Virus record (IMG/VR): IMGVR_UViG_3300010885_058768
Span: 1 to 64,000 of that record
Origin: a virus
Direction: 5' to 3' (one strand)
Length of the DNA: 64,000 nucleotides
The translations under genes were made by a program, and so were the position numbers. Below are positions 1-7,129 of the stretch, piece by piece. The notes under the pieces were generated by a model. The model was not told the DNA's origin. It was given only the letters and a program-made list of their open reading frames with translations, and searched no databases. Positions within the stretch are counted from its first letter, which is position 1. Every line of letters begins with the position of its first letter.

Positions 1-58
1 AAGTTATAAAAAGTTTCGCAAATGTGCAGCAAAGTAGAGCGAAACCTGTTATAATCGA
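1..58 (+). promoter_or_regulatory. extended -10 phage promoter, copy 1
   Basis: TG at 47-48, one base, then a perfect TATAAT at 50-55. Upstream lie an AGTTATAAAA box (2-11) and a CAAATGTGCAGC block (19-30), both recurring at the other promoters of this window. There is no good TTGACA at -35, so activity probably relies on the extended -10 and perhaps a phage factor reading the upstream blocks. It drives the gene at 107. Confidence 0.8.
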
Positions 59-106
59 ATAGTAGCAAAAACCAAATACAAATGACAAACGACAAAAGGA
101 GTCAAC

Positions 107-343
107 ATGGCAACTGTAAAAAGCCTAATCGAACAACTTCAAGAAATTGAAGACCAGAACCAACCAATCATCTTTCAGTACTACATCGCTGAACACTTCA
201 TCGACCCGGAGACAAACGACAACCTGGAGCCAAAGCGCTTTGAAATAGTTGCGGAAAACGTCGAAAGAATCGATGGACTTTGGGAAGACATCTACGAAGA
301 AATTGCAACCAACGTAATGGCATTGGAGAGCGACAATGAGTAA
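107..343 (+). CDS. small acidic protein of unknown function
   Basis: A 78-residue protein, acidic and without cysteines or membrane segments. It starts with ATG after an AAAGGAG ribosome site and is the first gene behind promoter copy 1. Its end overlaps the next start by eight bases, which suggests translational coupling. I recognise no family. Confidence 0.8.
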   Translation: MATVKSLIEQLQEIEDQNQPIIFQYYIAEHFIDPETNDNLEPKRFEIVAENVERIDGLWEDIYEEIATNVMALESDNE

Positions 344-557
344 TCAAACCACAATCGAAATCACAACTCAACGCTGCATGTTTTGCGGAGACAACTCCGT
401 GATGACAGTTGATGCGGCAAGTTACGTGGCATGGAAAGATGGAGCATTGATTCAGGATGCTTTTCCAGAGTTCGACGCAGCAACAAGAGAAGTAATCAAA
501 ACTGGAACTCACGGCAAATGCTGGGAGCAAATGTTCGGTATTCCGGACACACTGTAG
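336..557 (+). CDS. small protein with CxxC motif, unknown function
   Basis: A 73-residue protein beginning MSNQTTIEITTQRCMFCGD. The CMFCG pair near residue 14 and a later lone Cys (GKCWEQMF) resemble half of a zinc knuckle. It is coupled to the gene before it by overlap. This kind of short CxxC protein is frequent in actinophage early regions; the function is unknown. Confidence 0.8.
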   Translation: MSNQTTIEITTQRCMFCGDNSVMTVDAASYVAWKDGALIQDAFPEFDAATREVIKTGTHGKCWEQMFGIPDTL

Positions 558-570
558 AGACGGAGAAACT

Positions 571-957
571 ATGAAAGAAAAAATCCTAGTTGAAGGCACA
601 GAAACAAACGCAGCTGCTTATCCAAACGCACTAAATGGTCCTTGGACAGCATCTATTCACCAGATACTTCACAACGACGACAGACTCTGGTACGTCATCG
701 AGTACACGAGTCCAAACTACGGTGAAGGCAAATACTCTTGCACTTATAAAGGCGGAGCGACCCTCGAGTTGATGAAGCAAGCTCTTGCCGACCAGATTAC
801 CAAGGTCTCAGAATCTGATGTCACGGAAGACACTCCACGCTTTGGTTCGTGCACCTACTGCGACCGCAAAGCGACTCCTGCTGGATACCAACTAAGTTCT
901 CTACTCCCTTGGGCTATTGAGGACGACAACTACGATGGTTGCCGAGGTTGGGACTAA
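571..957 (+). CDS. hypothetical protein with C-terminal CxxC
   Basis: A 128-residue soluble protein with ribosome site ACGGAG seven bases before the ATG. It has a CTYC pair around residue 94 and ends in a Tyr/Asp-rich tail with a further Cys (CRGWD). Its cysteines could hold a metal, but the spacing fits no finger I know. It is the last gene of the first small operon, followed by promoter copy 2. Confidence 0.78.
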   Translation: MKEKILVEGTETNAAAYPNALNGPWTASIHQILHNDDRLWYVIEYTSPNYGEGKYSCTYKGGATLELMKQALADQITKVSESDVTEDTPRFGSCTYCDRKATPAGYQLSSLLPWAIEDDNYDGCRGWD

Positions 958-962
958 AAATA

Positions 963-1014
963 GTCGAAAAATCTTTGCTCAAATGCAGCTTTTGCTCTAA
1001 ATACCTGTTATAAT
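963..1014 (+). promoter_or_regulatory. extended -10 phage promoter, copy 2
   Basis: TG-T-TATAAT at 1006-1014, preceded by the family blocks TTTGCTCAAATGCAGC (974-989) and TTTTGCTC. It lies in the gap between the genes ending at 957 and starting at 1045. Confidence 0.8.
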
Positions 1015-1044
1015 CGTATTAGACAAAAAGACGGAGGATTCAAA

Positions 1045-1206
1045 ATGGCAAATACACACGCACATTCAATCGAAAACAAAAGCTACATCAAGGCGATGCG
1101 CGAGATTCGCAGAAGCAACGCGGCAGGATTACACGCCGACAAGCGAACACGGAGAGCACGCACTCGTTCAGCATCACTAACCCGCGCAATGCGCGATTAC
1201 AACTAG
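1045..1206 (+). CDS. very small arginine-rich basic protein
   Basis: A 53-residue reading frame beginning MANTHAHSIENKSYIKAM and ending RAMRDYN. It has a strong ACGGAGGA ribosome site and lies directly behind promoter copy 2, so I count it as real despite its size. The second half is rich in Arg (KRTRRARTRSASLTR), which suggests a nucleic-acid-binding or packaging-type peptide. The function is unknown. Confidence 0.7.
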   Translation: MANTHAHSIENKSYIKAMREIRRSNAAGLHADKRTRRARTRSASLTRAMRDYN

Positions 1207-1214
1207 GAGAAAAA

Positions 1215-1592
1215 ATGACAGAAAACGAAAACACAAACGAACTGGTCTCGCTAGAACGCGAGCTAACCGAGACTGAGGCAAGAAGCCTAAGTCGTGAGCA
1301 GGTGGCAACTCGAAAGAAGCTGAAGTGGGAAAACTATCCTGCTGTCCACGGACACATCGTAAAGCACATCACCGAGCTCGAGCACTCTCCTGTAGAGTAC
1401 TACGAGTGGTTTTGGACAAAGGCACCAGAGTGTCCTAGTTGCGGTGGATTCATTCCAAACAATGAGAACCCTGGGGCTTACATGGGAGCAATCTCACGGA
1501 AAGATAACAAGACCGAAATCTGTTCTGCTTGCGGAACGATCGAGGCAATAGCAGACTTTTACGAAAGTCAGAAGGCAGGTAGCAATGAGTAG
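1215..1592 (+). CDS. zinc-ribbon-like protein
   Basis: A 125-residue protein with two Cys pairs, CPSCGG near residue 75 and CSACG near residue 100, the usual four-cysteine layout of a zinc ribbon. The N-terminal half is charged and probably helical. The AGGAG ribosome site lies just after the preceding stop, and the 3' end overlaps the next gene. It may bind DNA, RNA or a host protein; the specific role is unknown. Confidence 0.78.
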   Translation: MTENENTNELVSLERELTETEARSLSREQVATRKKLKWENYPAVHGHIVKHITELEHSPVEYYEWFWTKAPECPSCGGFIPNNENPGAYMGAISRKDNKTEICSACGTIEAIADFYESQKAGSNE

Positions 1593-1956
1593 CGAAATCA
1601 AAGAAGAAATGACTCTTGACGCATTGATGAGCAAAGTTCTGGAGATTCTTCCGGATGCGATTCTCTCTGAAGAATCTGGAGAAATCGTGATTGCCACTGG
1701 GTTGCGGGAAAACTCTCCCGGTGACGTGCTGACTCCAGCAGATGTCATCGATGGAGATACGGTATCCTCAACTCACTACTTCACAGACGATGGAACCTAC
1801 GGCTCCGTCGATGGGATGGAAATCATGGACACCTCGGCTTGGACTTCAGAGGACTGGGAACGAATCGAGGAAGCCGGAGACTCTGCTCGCCTCGCTGAGG
1901 CAAGAGTAATCTCAAGTCTCAGAAAAAAGCAAAACGAAAAAGAAGGCGGTAACTAA
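1585..1956 (+). CDS. hypothetical acidic protein
   Basis: A 123-residue protein, strongly acidic in its middle, with a basic C-terminus (SSLRKKQNEKEGG). It has no cysteines or membrane segments. It starts inside the end of the upstream gene and its stop shares a base with the next ATG, so the three genes form a coupled unit. No family recognised. Confidence 0.76.
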   Translation: MSSEIKEEMTLDALMSKVLEILPDAILSEESGEIVIATGLRENSPGDVLTPADVIDGDTVSSTHYFTDDGTYGSVDGMEIMDTSAWTSEDWERIEEAGDSARLAEARVISSLRKKQNEKEGGN

Positions 1957-2150
1957 TGTTCGATTACGATTCATGGAAAACCAGTGGGTACGGAGACGAT
2001 GAAGTTGCAATGACTGTCTCCTTTGAGTGCGACAAGTGCGAGCATCAAAACGATGACATGGAAGCTGTCGGCTCACGTCGAAGTGACGAAGTCTACGTTG
2101 AATGTGAAGAATGCGGTAAAGAAAACTGCGTTAGCGTCGGTGGAGACTAG
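1956..2150 (+). CDS. small zinc-ribbon protein
   Basis: A 64-residue protein with CDKC near residue 25 and CEEC near residue 50, followed by one more Cys. This is a minimal four-cysteine zinc ribbon and almost nothing else. It is the last gene of the operon that starts at promoter copy 2. Such stand-alone ribbons often act as adaptors to polymerases or nucleases, but no partner can be named. Confidence 0.78.
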   Translation: MFDYDSWKTSGYGDDEVAMTVSFECDKCEHQNDDMEAVGSRRSDEVYVECEECGKENCVSVGGD

Positions 2151-2157
2151 TTACAAA

Positions 2158-2213
2158 AAAGTTATAAAAAACTTTGCAAATGTGCAGCTTTTTGCTCCAG
2201 TTCCTGTTATAAT
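2158..2213 (+). promoter_or_regulatory. extended -10 phage promoter, copy 3
   Basis: The most complete copy of the family: AGTTATAAAA (2159-2168), CTTTGCAAATGTGCAGC (2172-2188), TTTTTGCTC (2189-2197), then CCTGTTATAAT with TATAAT at 2208-2213. Confidence 0.85.
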
Positions 2214-2253
2214 CGAACTAGAAACAAAAAGACAAACGACAAAAGGAGCTCAA

Positions 2254-2559
2254 ATGACCGAATTCGCGGAATGGCTAGAAAAGTCAAAGGTAGTAGCTGA
2301 AGCACGCAAAACCGAAATCTGGAGTACGGAGAACGGAGAACTTGTATGCGTAGACAGTAGCTGCATGGGAAACAGGATGTACACTGAAGTCACTTCAAGT
2401 AAGCGTAAGAAGACTACTCAAGATGGTGGATACTTACTTGACGCTCGCGAAATCGAGTACATGAGAAACTTCTTAATCAATGAAATCGGAGAAAAATCTC
2501 CAACCTGCACTTGCGGCAGGGTAGAAATCAAAGTCGCTGAAGCAATAAGCGTCAGCTAA
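2254..2559 (+). CDS. hypothetical protein
   Basis: A 101-residue protein starting MTEFAEWLEKSKVV. The frame is open further upstream, but the AAAAGGAG site and promoter copy 3 fix the start at 2254. It has scattered Cys residues, including CTCGR near the end. It is the first gene of the third early operon. The function is unknown. Confidence 0.76.
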   Translation: MTEFAEWLEKSKVVAEARKTEIWSTENGELVCVDSSCMGNRMYTEVTSSKRKKTTQDGGYLLDAREIEYMRNFLINEIGEKSPTCTCGRVEIKVAEAISVS

Positions 2560-2575
2560 ACAGAAAGAAGCAAAG

Positions 2576-2761
2576 ATGAAAATCTACTCACTAAAAATCA
2601 CACCTGCTAACGCAGACCACGCTTCACCTATTTACGAAGTTCATTCTTGGGAAAAGGTAGAAGAAATCATCAAATCGACAAAAGAACTCTACAACGGAGA
2701 ATTCACTTTTGAAGTCTTCGGTAGAGTAGAAGCTCGAGTAGCGGAAACGGAGACACTATGA
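2576..2761 (+). CDS. small hypothetical protein
   Basis: A 61-residue soluble protein beginning MKIYSLKITPANADHAS, with an alternating hydrophobic pattern suggestive of a small alpha/beta fold. The ribosome site AGAAAG is only moderate. It ends in an ATGA overlap with the next gene. No family recognised. Confidence 0.72.
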   Translation: MKIYSLKITPANADHASPIYEVHSWEKVEEIIKSTKELYNGEFTFEVFGRVEARVAETETL

Positions 2762-2979
2762 GTATGAAAATATACTGGGACGAAATGTCTGAAGCAGAAA
2801 TGAAAAAGTCTGGTGCCGAATACCACGCTTGCAACAACAAAGCCTGCGGACACACACCACTCATCTGGCAGCAAGCCGTTGGAGACGCAGTCTGCGAAGG
2901 TTGCGGTAAATGGCAAAATGAAGAAGAAGAAGAAGAAGAAGAAGAAGAAGAAGAAGAAGAAAGCGAGAAAAGCGAATGA
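2758..2979 (+). CDS. CxxC protein with polyglutamate tail
   Basis: A 73-residue protein with CNNKACGH near residue 27 and CEGCGK near residue 48, giving a zinc-ribbon-like body. The C-terminus has 14 consecutive Glu encoded by a pure GAA run, then SEKSE. Both ends use ATGA overlaps with neighbours. The acidic tail could mimic DNA or bind a basic partner; this is inference from charge only. Confidence 0.76.
   Translation: MSMKIYWDEMSEAEMKKSGAEYHACNNKACGHTPLIWQQAVGDAVCEGCGKWQNEEEEEEEEEEEEEESEKSE
2920..2961. repeat. (GAA)14 trinucleotide repeat
   Basis: Fourteen uninterrupted GAA units inside a reading frame, encoding polyglutamate. Perfect trinucleotide runs change length by slippage, so the tail length probably varies between relatives. 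Confidence 0.95.
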
Positions 2980-3281
2980 GTGAAAACCAACCAACGCAAG
3001 AAGAAATCCTATTCAATCTAACGCAGGCTCTGCAGAACGCCAACGCACTGCTTGGACAACTAGAGCAAACTGACTTGGTGAAACTTCACCGCAGACGAAT
3101 CGGCAAACTTTGGTCTTTCTATCTGAAGAAGCGAGTCGCTGCAGCGCAAAAAATAACCTGGGGCGAATGGCTTTCTGACGAGGCGAACATGGCCAAGTTT
3201 AAGGCTTGGTTATTTAATGACGAAGTCGACGAAGAACTTATCTCTCTTAGCAACGGAGAAGAAGGCGAGAAAAACCAATGA
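2976..3281 (+). CDS. hypothetical helical protein
   Basis: A 101-residue protein with a helical N-terminus (ILFNLTQALQNANALLGQLE) that looks like a short coiled coil. It ends in an acidic tail. It is coupled on both sides by ATGA overlaps to the polyglutamate protein and to a membrane protein. The function is unknown. Confidence 0.75.
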   Translation: MSENQPTQEEILFNLTQALQNANALLGQLEQTDLVKLHRRRIGKLWSFYLKKRVAAAQKITWGEWLSDEANMAKFKAWLFNDEVDEELISLSNGEEGEKNQ

Positions 3282-3523
3282 GAACTATCGGTCGTTTCTT
3301 GATTGCGGTAGTCACCGCACCAATCGTACTAATCGCCTACGGACTTCTCTGGGTTCTTTTGATAGGACTCGGAGCAGAGGATAACGGAATGTTCTATTCG
3401 AACCTTCCATTCATTGCAGCCGGCTGGATTACAACGCTAACTGCGTTCCCGTGGCTGATGAGATTAACGGATTCCATCGACAGATGGATGGAAAACCAAG
3501 CACGAACACCATACAAAAAATAA
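3278..3523 (+). CDS. small membrane protein with two transmembrane segments
   Basis: An 81-residue protein with hydrophobic stretches at about residues 6-30 (FLIAVVTAPIVLIAYGLLWV) and 44-60, and a charged C-terminus. It is translationally coupled to the previous gene. Size and topology would suit a holin, and an NlpC/P60 gene follows two genes later, but a role in lysis is not shown. Confidence 0.75.
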   Translation: MRTIGRFLIAVVTAPIVLIAYGLLWVLLIGLGAEDNGMFYSNLPFIAAGWITTLTAFPWLMRLTDSIDRWMENQARTPYKK

Positions 3524-3535
3524 GGAGAGACAAAA

Positions 3536-3856
3536 ATGTCTGAAAAAACCAAAGCAGCACCAAAAACCCGTTTAGAGTCGCTTCCGCGCCTTCCAGAAGG
3601 CGTGCAGTTGCCGGAAGGGTATGTACCTGCCTACTACCGTAAACGCGCCAGTCTCGCGGTCCTAAGGGCCTTAGACGGCAGCGGATACAAGGTTCTTGAG
3701 GTACAAACCGGAATCATTCACGACGCAAAAACCACAAGAGAGACATCTCGCTTGATGGCACAAATTGGCCGCGACATTAGAGCGGTAAGAGAAGCATCTA
3801 AGCCCGCGAAGGTGACAGTTTCAACTGAAACCCTGGTAGAATCAAAGGAAGCCTAA
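3536..3856 (+). CDS. hypothetical basic protein
   Basis: A 106-residue protein behind a strong AAGGAGA site. It has a Pro-rich N-terminus (LPRLPEGVQLPEGYVPAYYR) followed by a probably helical, basic region. It is the last gene before the endopeptidase, separated by 76 bases with no clear terminator. I recognise no family. Confidence 0.75.
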   Translation: MSEKTKAAPKTRLESLPRLPEGVQLPEGYVPAYYRKRASLAVLRALDGSGYKVLEVQTGIIHDAKTTRETSRLMAQIGRDIRAVREASKPAKVTVSTETLVESKEA

Positions 3857-3932
3857 ACTTTAGGTCCAGGAGATAACCAAAACCCCTGAACACAATACGA
3901 CCGAGTACTAACTCACGGAAAGGTAGGTCGGA

Positions 3933-4499
3933 ATGAAAAAGAAGAAATGGTTATCGTTTGTGCTGACTGCGTTGTTCACGCTAGCTCTTGCTAGTGGAAG
4001 CGATGCGGCAGTAGGCACGGAGGTCCGAGCGTCGCAAGACGTAAAGGTAAAGTCTGTGCCTTCAAGTGAAACAACCCAAGCGAATTTCGCTTTCGTCCAG
4101 AAGCTAATAAAAGCATCGGAGAGAAAGAGAATCGCGCAAGTCGTGCGGAGGCTGAAGTACTATGTTGGTAAAACAAGATACGTATTTTCTGGTGACACTC
4201 CTCAAGGCTGGGACTGCTCGGGTCTCGTCCGCTGGACGTACGAGAAACTAGGAGTCACTCTAGAGCATTCTGCTACAAAGCAGAAGAACTCTGGAACCCT
4301 GGTAAAAAACCCTCTTCCCGGGGATATCGTGGCCTTCAGCTACGGTAGCGGAAGTAGTTTCTACCACTCGGGTATCTACATCGGAAATGGAAAAGTTCTT
4401 CATGCTCAACAGGCACGCGGAACATTCATCAGTTCGTTAGATAGCCCGCTCTTCGCAGGTAATAAGATTACCTTCACGCGAATCATAATAAACCAATAA
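3933..4499 (+). CDS. secreted NlpC/P60 peptidoglycan endopeptidase
   Basis: A 188-residue protein. Residues 1-25 form a signal peptide (basic MKKKKWLSF, then a hydrophobic core, then GSDAAVG). Residues about 65-188 are an NlpC/P60 domain with catalytic Cys95 in WDCSGL, His145 in YHSGIYIG and His157 in VLHAQ, the family's Cys-His-His set. Such enzymes cut D-Glu to diamino acid bonds in peptidoglycan. The signal peptide implies export by the host, so it could act as a secreted endolysin. A terminator follows directly. Confidence 0.9.
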   Translation: MKKKKWLSFVLTALFTLALASGSDAAVGTEVRASQDVKVKSVPSSETTQANFAFVQKLIKASERKRIAQVVRRLKYYVGKTRYVFSGDTPQGWDCSGLVRWTYEKLGVTLEHSATKQKNSGTLVKNPLPGDIVAFSYGSGSSFYHSGIYIGNGKVLHAQQARGTFISSLDSPLFAGNKITFTRIIINQ

Positions 4500-4519
4500 T
4501 CCCGTTCAGGGGAATCTCC

Positions 4520-4554
4520 GGTCACCGTCGGCTTCTGTCGGCGGTGATCTTTTT
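4520..4554 (+). terminator. rho-independent terminator
   Basis: Arms 4520-4531 and 4538-4549 pair over 12 positions with G-T wobbles around a 6-base loop, followed by TTTTT at 4550-4554. It ends the operon with the endopeptidase gene. Confidence 0.85.
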
Positions 4555-4589
4555 CGCCTTGAAGCGCAAAGTCACGCGGAAAGCACCCT

Positions 4590-4598
4590 TGCTAGAAT
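4590..4598 (+). promoter_or_regulatory. extended -10 promoter
   Basis: TG-C-TAGAAT, only six bases before an ATG at 4605. Transcription would begin near 4605, giving either a leaderless message or a 21-base leader carrying AAGGGA for the ATG at 4626. Confidence 0.6.
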
Positions 4599-4625
4599 CG
4601 CACTATGAATCTGAAGGGAAATCAA

Positions 4626-4865
4626 ATGAAAGACAAAATCTCACCTATCGTAGCGGATACATCAGGCTGGTACCGTAAAGCTCAGGACGCGGAATTGTAT
4701 TGCGGATGGTGCTTACCAGCGAGAGCAGCTCTAGCTCACCAAGCGCACCCTGAACGAAAGTGGATTGCCACGGAAACCGGCGACTTCCTAGTTCTCGTCG
4801 GAGACGTCTTGGACAAAGTCTCTGAGGCAGAAAAGAACCTGCATCGCAGCTGCGAAAACGGATAG
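4626..4865 (+). CDS. small protein with CGWC motif
   Basis: A 79-residue protein beginning MKDKISPIVADTSGWYR, with CGWC near residue 25 and one Cys near the end. I chose the ATG at 4626 because AAGGGA precedes it; a leaderless start at 4605 would add seven residues. CGWC resembles a thioredoxin-type CxxC, but the surrounding sequence does not look like thioredoxin or WhiB. It is a single-gene unit between a terminator and promoter copy 4. Confidence 0.72.
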   Translation: MKDKISPIVADTSGWYRKAQDAELYCGWCLPARAALAHQAHPERKWIATETGDFLVLVGDVLDKVSEAEKNLHRSCENG

Positions 4866-4872
4866 TTCTAAA

Positions 4873-4918
4873 AAAGTTATAAAACTAGGTGTACTTTCTG
4901 CCAAGTACCTGTTATAAT
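4873..4918 (+). promoter_or_regulatory. extended -10 phage promoter, copy 4
   Basis: AGTTATAAAA box at 4875-4884, a divergent TTTCTGCC block, then CCTGTTATAAT with TATAAT at 4913-4918. The TTTGCAAATGTGCAGC block is largely lost in this copy. Confidence 0.75.
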
Positions 4919-4958
4919 GATTATACGGTAATCATAACGACAGAAAGAGGTGAGTGCC

Positions 4959-5162
4959 ATGGAAATACAAGTAGGAAAAATCTCGACTTGGTTAAGTCCA
5001 AACGGAGAAGTCTGTAGAGTAAAAGTAGTTTCTGTAGAAGACGGAAGACAAGGTAAAGTCTTTACGGGCTACAGAGTGAATGAGAAAGACGAGCCTTTGC
5101 AAAACGAAGCAGGCTTCTTTTATCCAACCTTCTCCGGAATGGCAGAATCTCTCGGAGGTTAA
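4959..5162 (+). CDS. small hypothetical protein
   Basis: A 67-residue protein starting MEIQVGKISTWLSP. An in-frame GTG nine bases upstream lacks room for a ribosome site, while AGAGGTG sits well for the ATG at 4959. The sequence looks like a small beta-rich fold. It is the first gene behind promoter copy 4. No family recognised. Confidence 0.7.
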   Translation: MEIQVGKISTWLSPNGEVCRVKVVSVEDGRQGKVFTGYRVNEKDEPLQNEAGFFYPTFSGMAESLGG

Positions 5163-5218
5163 CGGCAAATTGCAACTCGATGCGGTAAAATAATACAAAG
5201 AAACCAATCGAGGTAGAA

Positions 5219-5455
5219 ATGTCTGAAAACCCGCAAATCGGAAGCAGAGCGGTAGCAAGAAACTTAGTGATGCGTCTTCTACAGCAATACGAAAGACATC
5301 AGCTAAATCCGCTCGACCTCTCTTATCAAGAGCTAGCTCACATAAACTACGCAATAAAGCTTGCAGACCTGGGAAGAGATTCCGAGTCGCTGAATGACTT
5401 TGCGGAAGCAATAGAAAAACTCTTCACAATCTTCACTCCAAAGTTCGAAGACTAA
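5219..5455 (+). CDS. hypothetical helical protein
   Basis: A 78-residue, mostly helical protein (NLVMRLLQQYERHQ, ELAHINYAIKLADL) with a TCGAGGT site before the ATG. The 56-base gap upstream contains TGCGGTAAAAT, an element resembling the repeated TGCGGT boxes of the 11-14 kb region. The function is unknown. Confidence 0.72.
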   Translation: MSENPQIGSRAVARNLVMRLLQQYERHQLNPLDLSYQELAHINYAIKLADLGRDSESLNDFAEAIEKLFTIFTPKFED

Positions 5456-5469
5456 AATAAGGAAAACAA

Positions 5470-5697
5470 ATGACGCAACACGGTTACGACAAAAGAAGCT
5501 TTGAATCTGGCCAGCGCGATGGCATTCGCCGAGGATACAACTCCGCTATCGACAAGATGCTGGCGGAAATAGACAAATGCACGGAGCTCGCTCGGGGAAA
5601 TAAGAAAGCCACAAAAGAAAACATAAACCCTCTGACGATTCTTTCGATGCTCCGAGACTTCTGCGTTGACTTGGACCAAAATCTTTACGAAGAGTAG
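5470..5697 (+). CDS. hypothetical protein
   Basis: A 75-residue soluble protein starting MTQHGYDKRSFESGQRDG, charged, with two Cys residues that are not paired as a finger. The ribosome site AAGGAAA is moderate. It lies 14 bases after the previous stop, so the two are cotranscribed. No family recognised. Confidence 0.7.
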   Translation: MTQHGYDKRSFESGQRDGIRRGYNSAIDKMLAEIDKCTELARGNKKATKENINPLTILSMLRDFCVDLDQNLYEE

Positions 5698-5724
5698 ACT
5701 TTTGGGCTAAATGCCTGGTATAAT
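5698..5724 (+). promoter_or_regulatory. extended -10 phage promoter, copy 5
   Basis: TG-G-TATAAT at 5716-5724 with a TTTTGGGCT block immediately upstream. The far upstream half of the family motif overlaps the previous gene and is not conserved. Confidence 0.72.
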
Positions 5725-5768
5725 AAACTTGCGATTCACAATTTACACCTCAAAAAAGGAATGATACA

Positions 5769-6047
5769 ATGAGAACTGACCAAAAGCTAGAAGTGTTAGC
5801 GGTTGATTGCCACAGAAACGGAATCGACGGCTTGCCATTCAAGGTCGCTATCGTTTACGATTCTTTTTACGGAGATAAGAAACTTGTAGTGATGTTTGAA
5901 GAAAAGAACGCTACCGCGGTGTTCAGTCTCGATAAACTAATTGCGGAAGCGGACATAAAAAGCATCTCTAACTCTTGGCGCGGAGACATTTACGACGAAG
6001 CTCTAAGAAAAGAGCTTTGGCCAAAAGAGAGTGAGAAAAATGCTTGA
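5769..6047 (+). CDS. hypothetical protein
   Basis: A 92-residue protein beginning MRTDQKLEVLAVDCHRNG, with alternating hydrophobic stretches (FKVAIVYDSF, KLVVMFEEKN) suggesting an alpha/beta fold. The AAAAAGGA site lies just before the start. It overlaps the next gene by eight bases. The function is unknown. Confidence 0.74.
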   Translation: MRTDQKLEVLAVDCHRNGIDGLPFKVAIVYDSFYGDKKLVVMFEEKNATAVFSLDKLIAEADIKSISNSWRGDIYDEALRKELWPKESEKNA

Positions 6048-6249
6048 AATTCTAGGAATACTCATCATAGTAGTCGGCGTCGTTCTTTTAGTGTGCCTTG
6101 TCGCAGCAGGATTCTTGATTCTTATGGGAACTGTTGCCGGTTTAGACATCTACGACCACGATGAAATCGAAGAAAACGAACCGACTGCTCTTCTCGGAGT
6201 AGTTTCGCCAAAAAACCATTCAAATTCAAAAGGAGACATCAATGCTTAA
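6040..6249 (+). CDS. single-pass small membrane protein
   Basis: A 69-residue protein starting MLEILGILIIVVGVVLLV. A GTG at 6031 is in frame, but GAGAGTGAG is placed better for the ATG at 6040. One long hydrophobic segment at residues 3-35 is followed by an acidic, exposed C-terminus. It overlaps genes on both sides. With the next membrane gene it forms a pair that could be a holin or antiholin set; this is a guess from topology. Confidence 0.7.
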   Translation: MLEILGILIIVVGVVLLVCLVAAGFLILMGTVAGLDIYDHDEIEENEPTALLGVVSPKNHSNSKGDINA

Positions 6250-6415
6250 ACTACTTATCGCCCGCTTACGCGAGCTCGTTTGGCCAGCGGTCATTTCCGT
6301 GCTACTAATCGCGGTGTCCTTGGTCATCGTCGTAGTTTCTCCCGGGTTCTCAACTGGGGCAGGAGTCTTTGCCTTGGCTGGAATTGGGTTCGCAATCCTG
6401 GCTCAGAGGGCCTAA
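6242..6415 (+). CDS. very small two-pass membrane protein
   Basis: A 57-residue frame starting MLKLLIARLRELVW behind a strong AAAAGGAG site. Hydrophobic segments at about residues 13-32 and 37-53 are joined by a short Pro-Gly turn, a hairpin topology typical of small holins. It ends just before promoter copy 6. Confidence 0.7.
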   Translation: MLKLLIARLRELVWPAVISVLLIAVSLVIVVVSPGFSTGAGVFALAGIGFAILAQRA

Positions 6416-6419
6416 AAAA

Positions 6420-6473
6420 TAGTTCAAAAATCTTTGCAAATGTGCAGCTTTCTGCTCTAAAACCTGTTATAAT
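6420..6473 (+). promoter_or_regulatory. extended -10 phage promoter, copy 6
   Basis: TCTTTGCAAATGTGCAGC (6431-6448), TTTCTGCTC, then CCTGTTATAAT with TATAAT at 6468-6473. This is a near-complete copy of the family motif. Confidence 0.85.
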
Positions 6474-6512
6474 AAATAAGTAATAAAAAACGAGTTCCTT
6501 TAGGAGGAAATT

Positions 6513-7067
6513 ATGGCAGATACAATGATTCAAGCAACCGGACCTCAGGTCAACTTTGTGAAGGTTCTTTTGGCAGAACGAGTAATCGATGACGTAGACT
6601 GGGCAGAAGAGATTGCGGCAAAAATCGACGAAAACAAACTAAGCAAAAAAGATGCAAGTCAGGTAATTGACAAGTTGATAAACGCGAAGAGAATCCCGAA
6701 AGACCCTGTACTTCAGAGCGTTCTTTCTTCAATTCCAAAATCAAAGTACGCAATCCCGACTTCAGAACTTGACGTCTTCGTAGAAGAAAAAGTAAACGGA
6801 GACTTGTTGTTCGTCGAAGTCAAAGAGTACATGAACATACTTTACATGAGAAAACTTCTCGGTGCACCTGGCGGATTCACAAGAACCAAGCTTTCAGTTT
6901 CTGACGTGAAAGAAATCGTAAACATCATCGCTGCAGACCCTGTAAAGTACGCGAGAATCTTCGGTGAACACTACAGCTGCTGCGGTAAGTGTGGAGCAGA
7001 GTTGACAGACCCGATAAGCAGAAAACTGCAGTTCGGACCAACATGTCGAGCAGAGTTTGGACTGTAA
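6513..7067 (+). CDS. two-domain protein with C-terminal CxxC zinc motif (DUF6011-like)
   Basis: A 184-residue protein. Residues 8-65 (ATGPQVNFVKVLLAER onward) form a small helical module that recurs twice in the giant protein at 19921. The C-terminus carries CCGKCGAELTDP and then FGPTCRAEFG, a Cys set seen in a common actinophage domain (DUF6011 type). The AGGAGG site is strong, and the gene stands behind promoter copy 6. Zinc binding is likely; the biological role is unknown. Confidence 0.82.
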   Translation: MADTMIQATGPQVNFVKVLLAERVIDDVDWAEEIAAKIDENKLSKKDASQVIDKLINAKRIPKDPVLQSVLSSIPKSKYAIPTSELDVFVEEKVNGDLLFVEVKEYMNILYMRKLLGAPGGFTRTKLSVSDVKEIVNIIAADPVKYARIFGEHYSCCGKCGAELTDPISRKLQFGPTCRAEFGL

Positions 7068-7129
7068 AGTCCAAATTCTCGCTTCGGCGAAAGCAAAAAC
7101 CAAATGACAAAAAGAAAGCGAGGTAGCTC

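Noticed and set aside
2023-2253. Upstream extension of the gene at 2254
   Set aside because: It would double-code with the zinc-ribbon gene and translate through promoter copy 3; the strong ribosome site is at 2254.
4626-4865. WhiB-like regulator
   Set aside because: WhiB needs four spaced Cys and a GVWGG-type turn; only CGWC and one distant Cys are present.
6280-6483. Plus-strand frame of 67 codons
   Set aside because: It overlaps the better-supported 57-residue membrane protein frame at 6242-6415 in another frame and runs through promoter copy 6.
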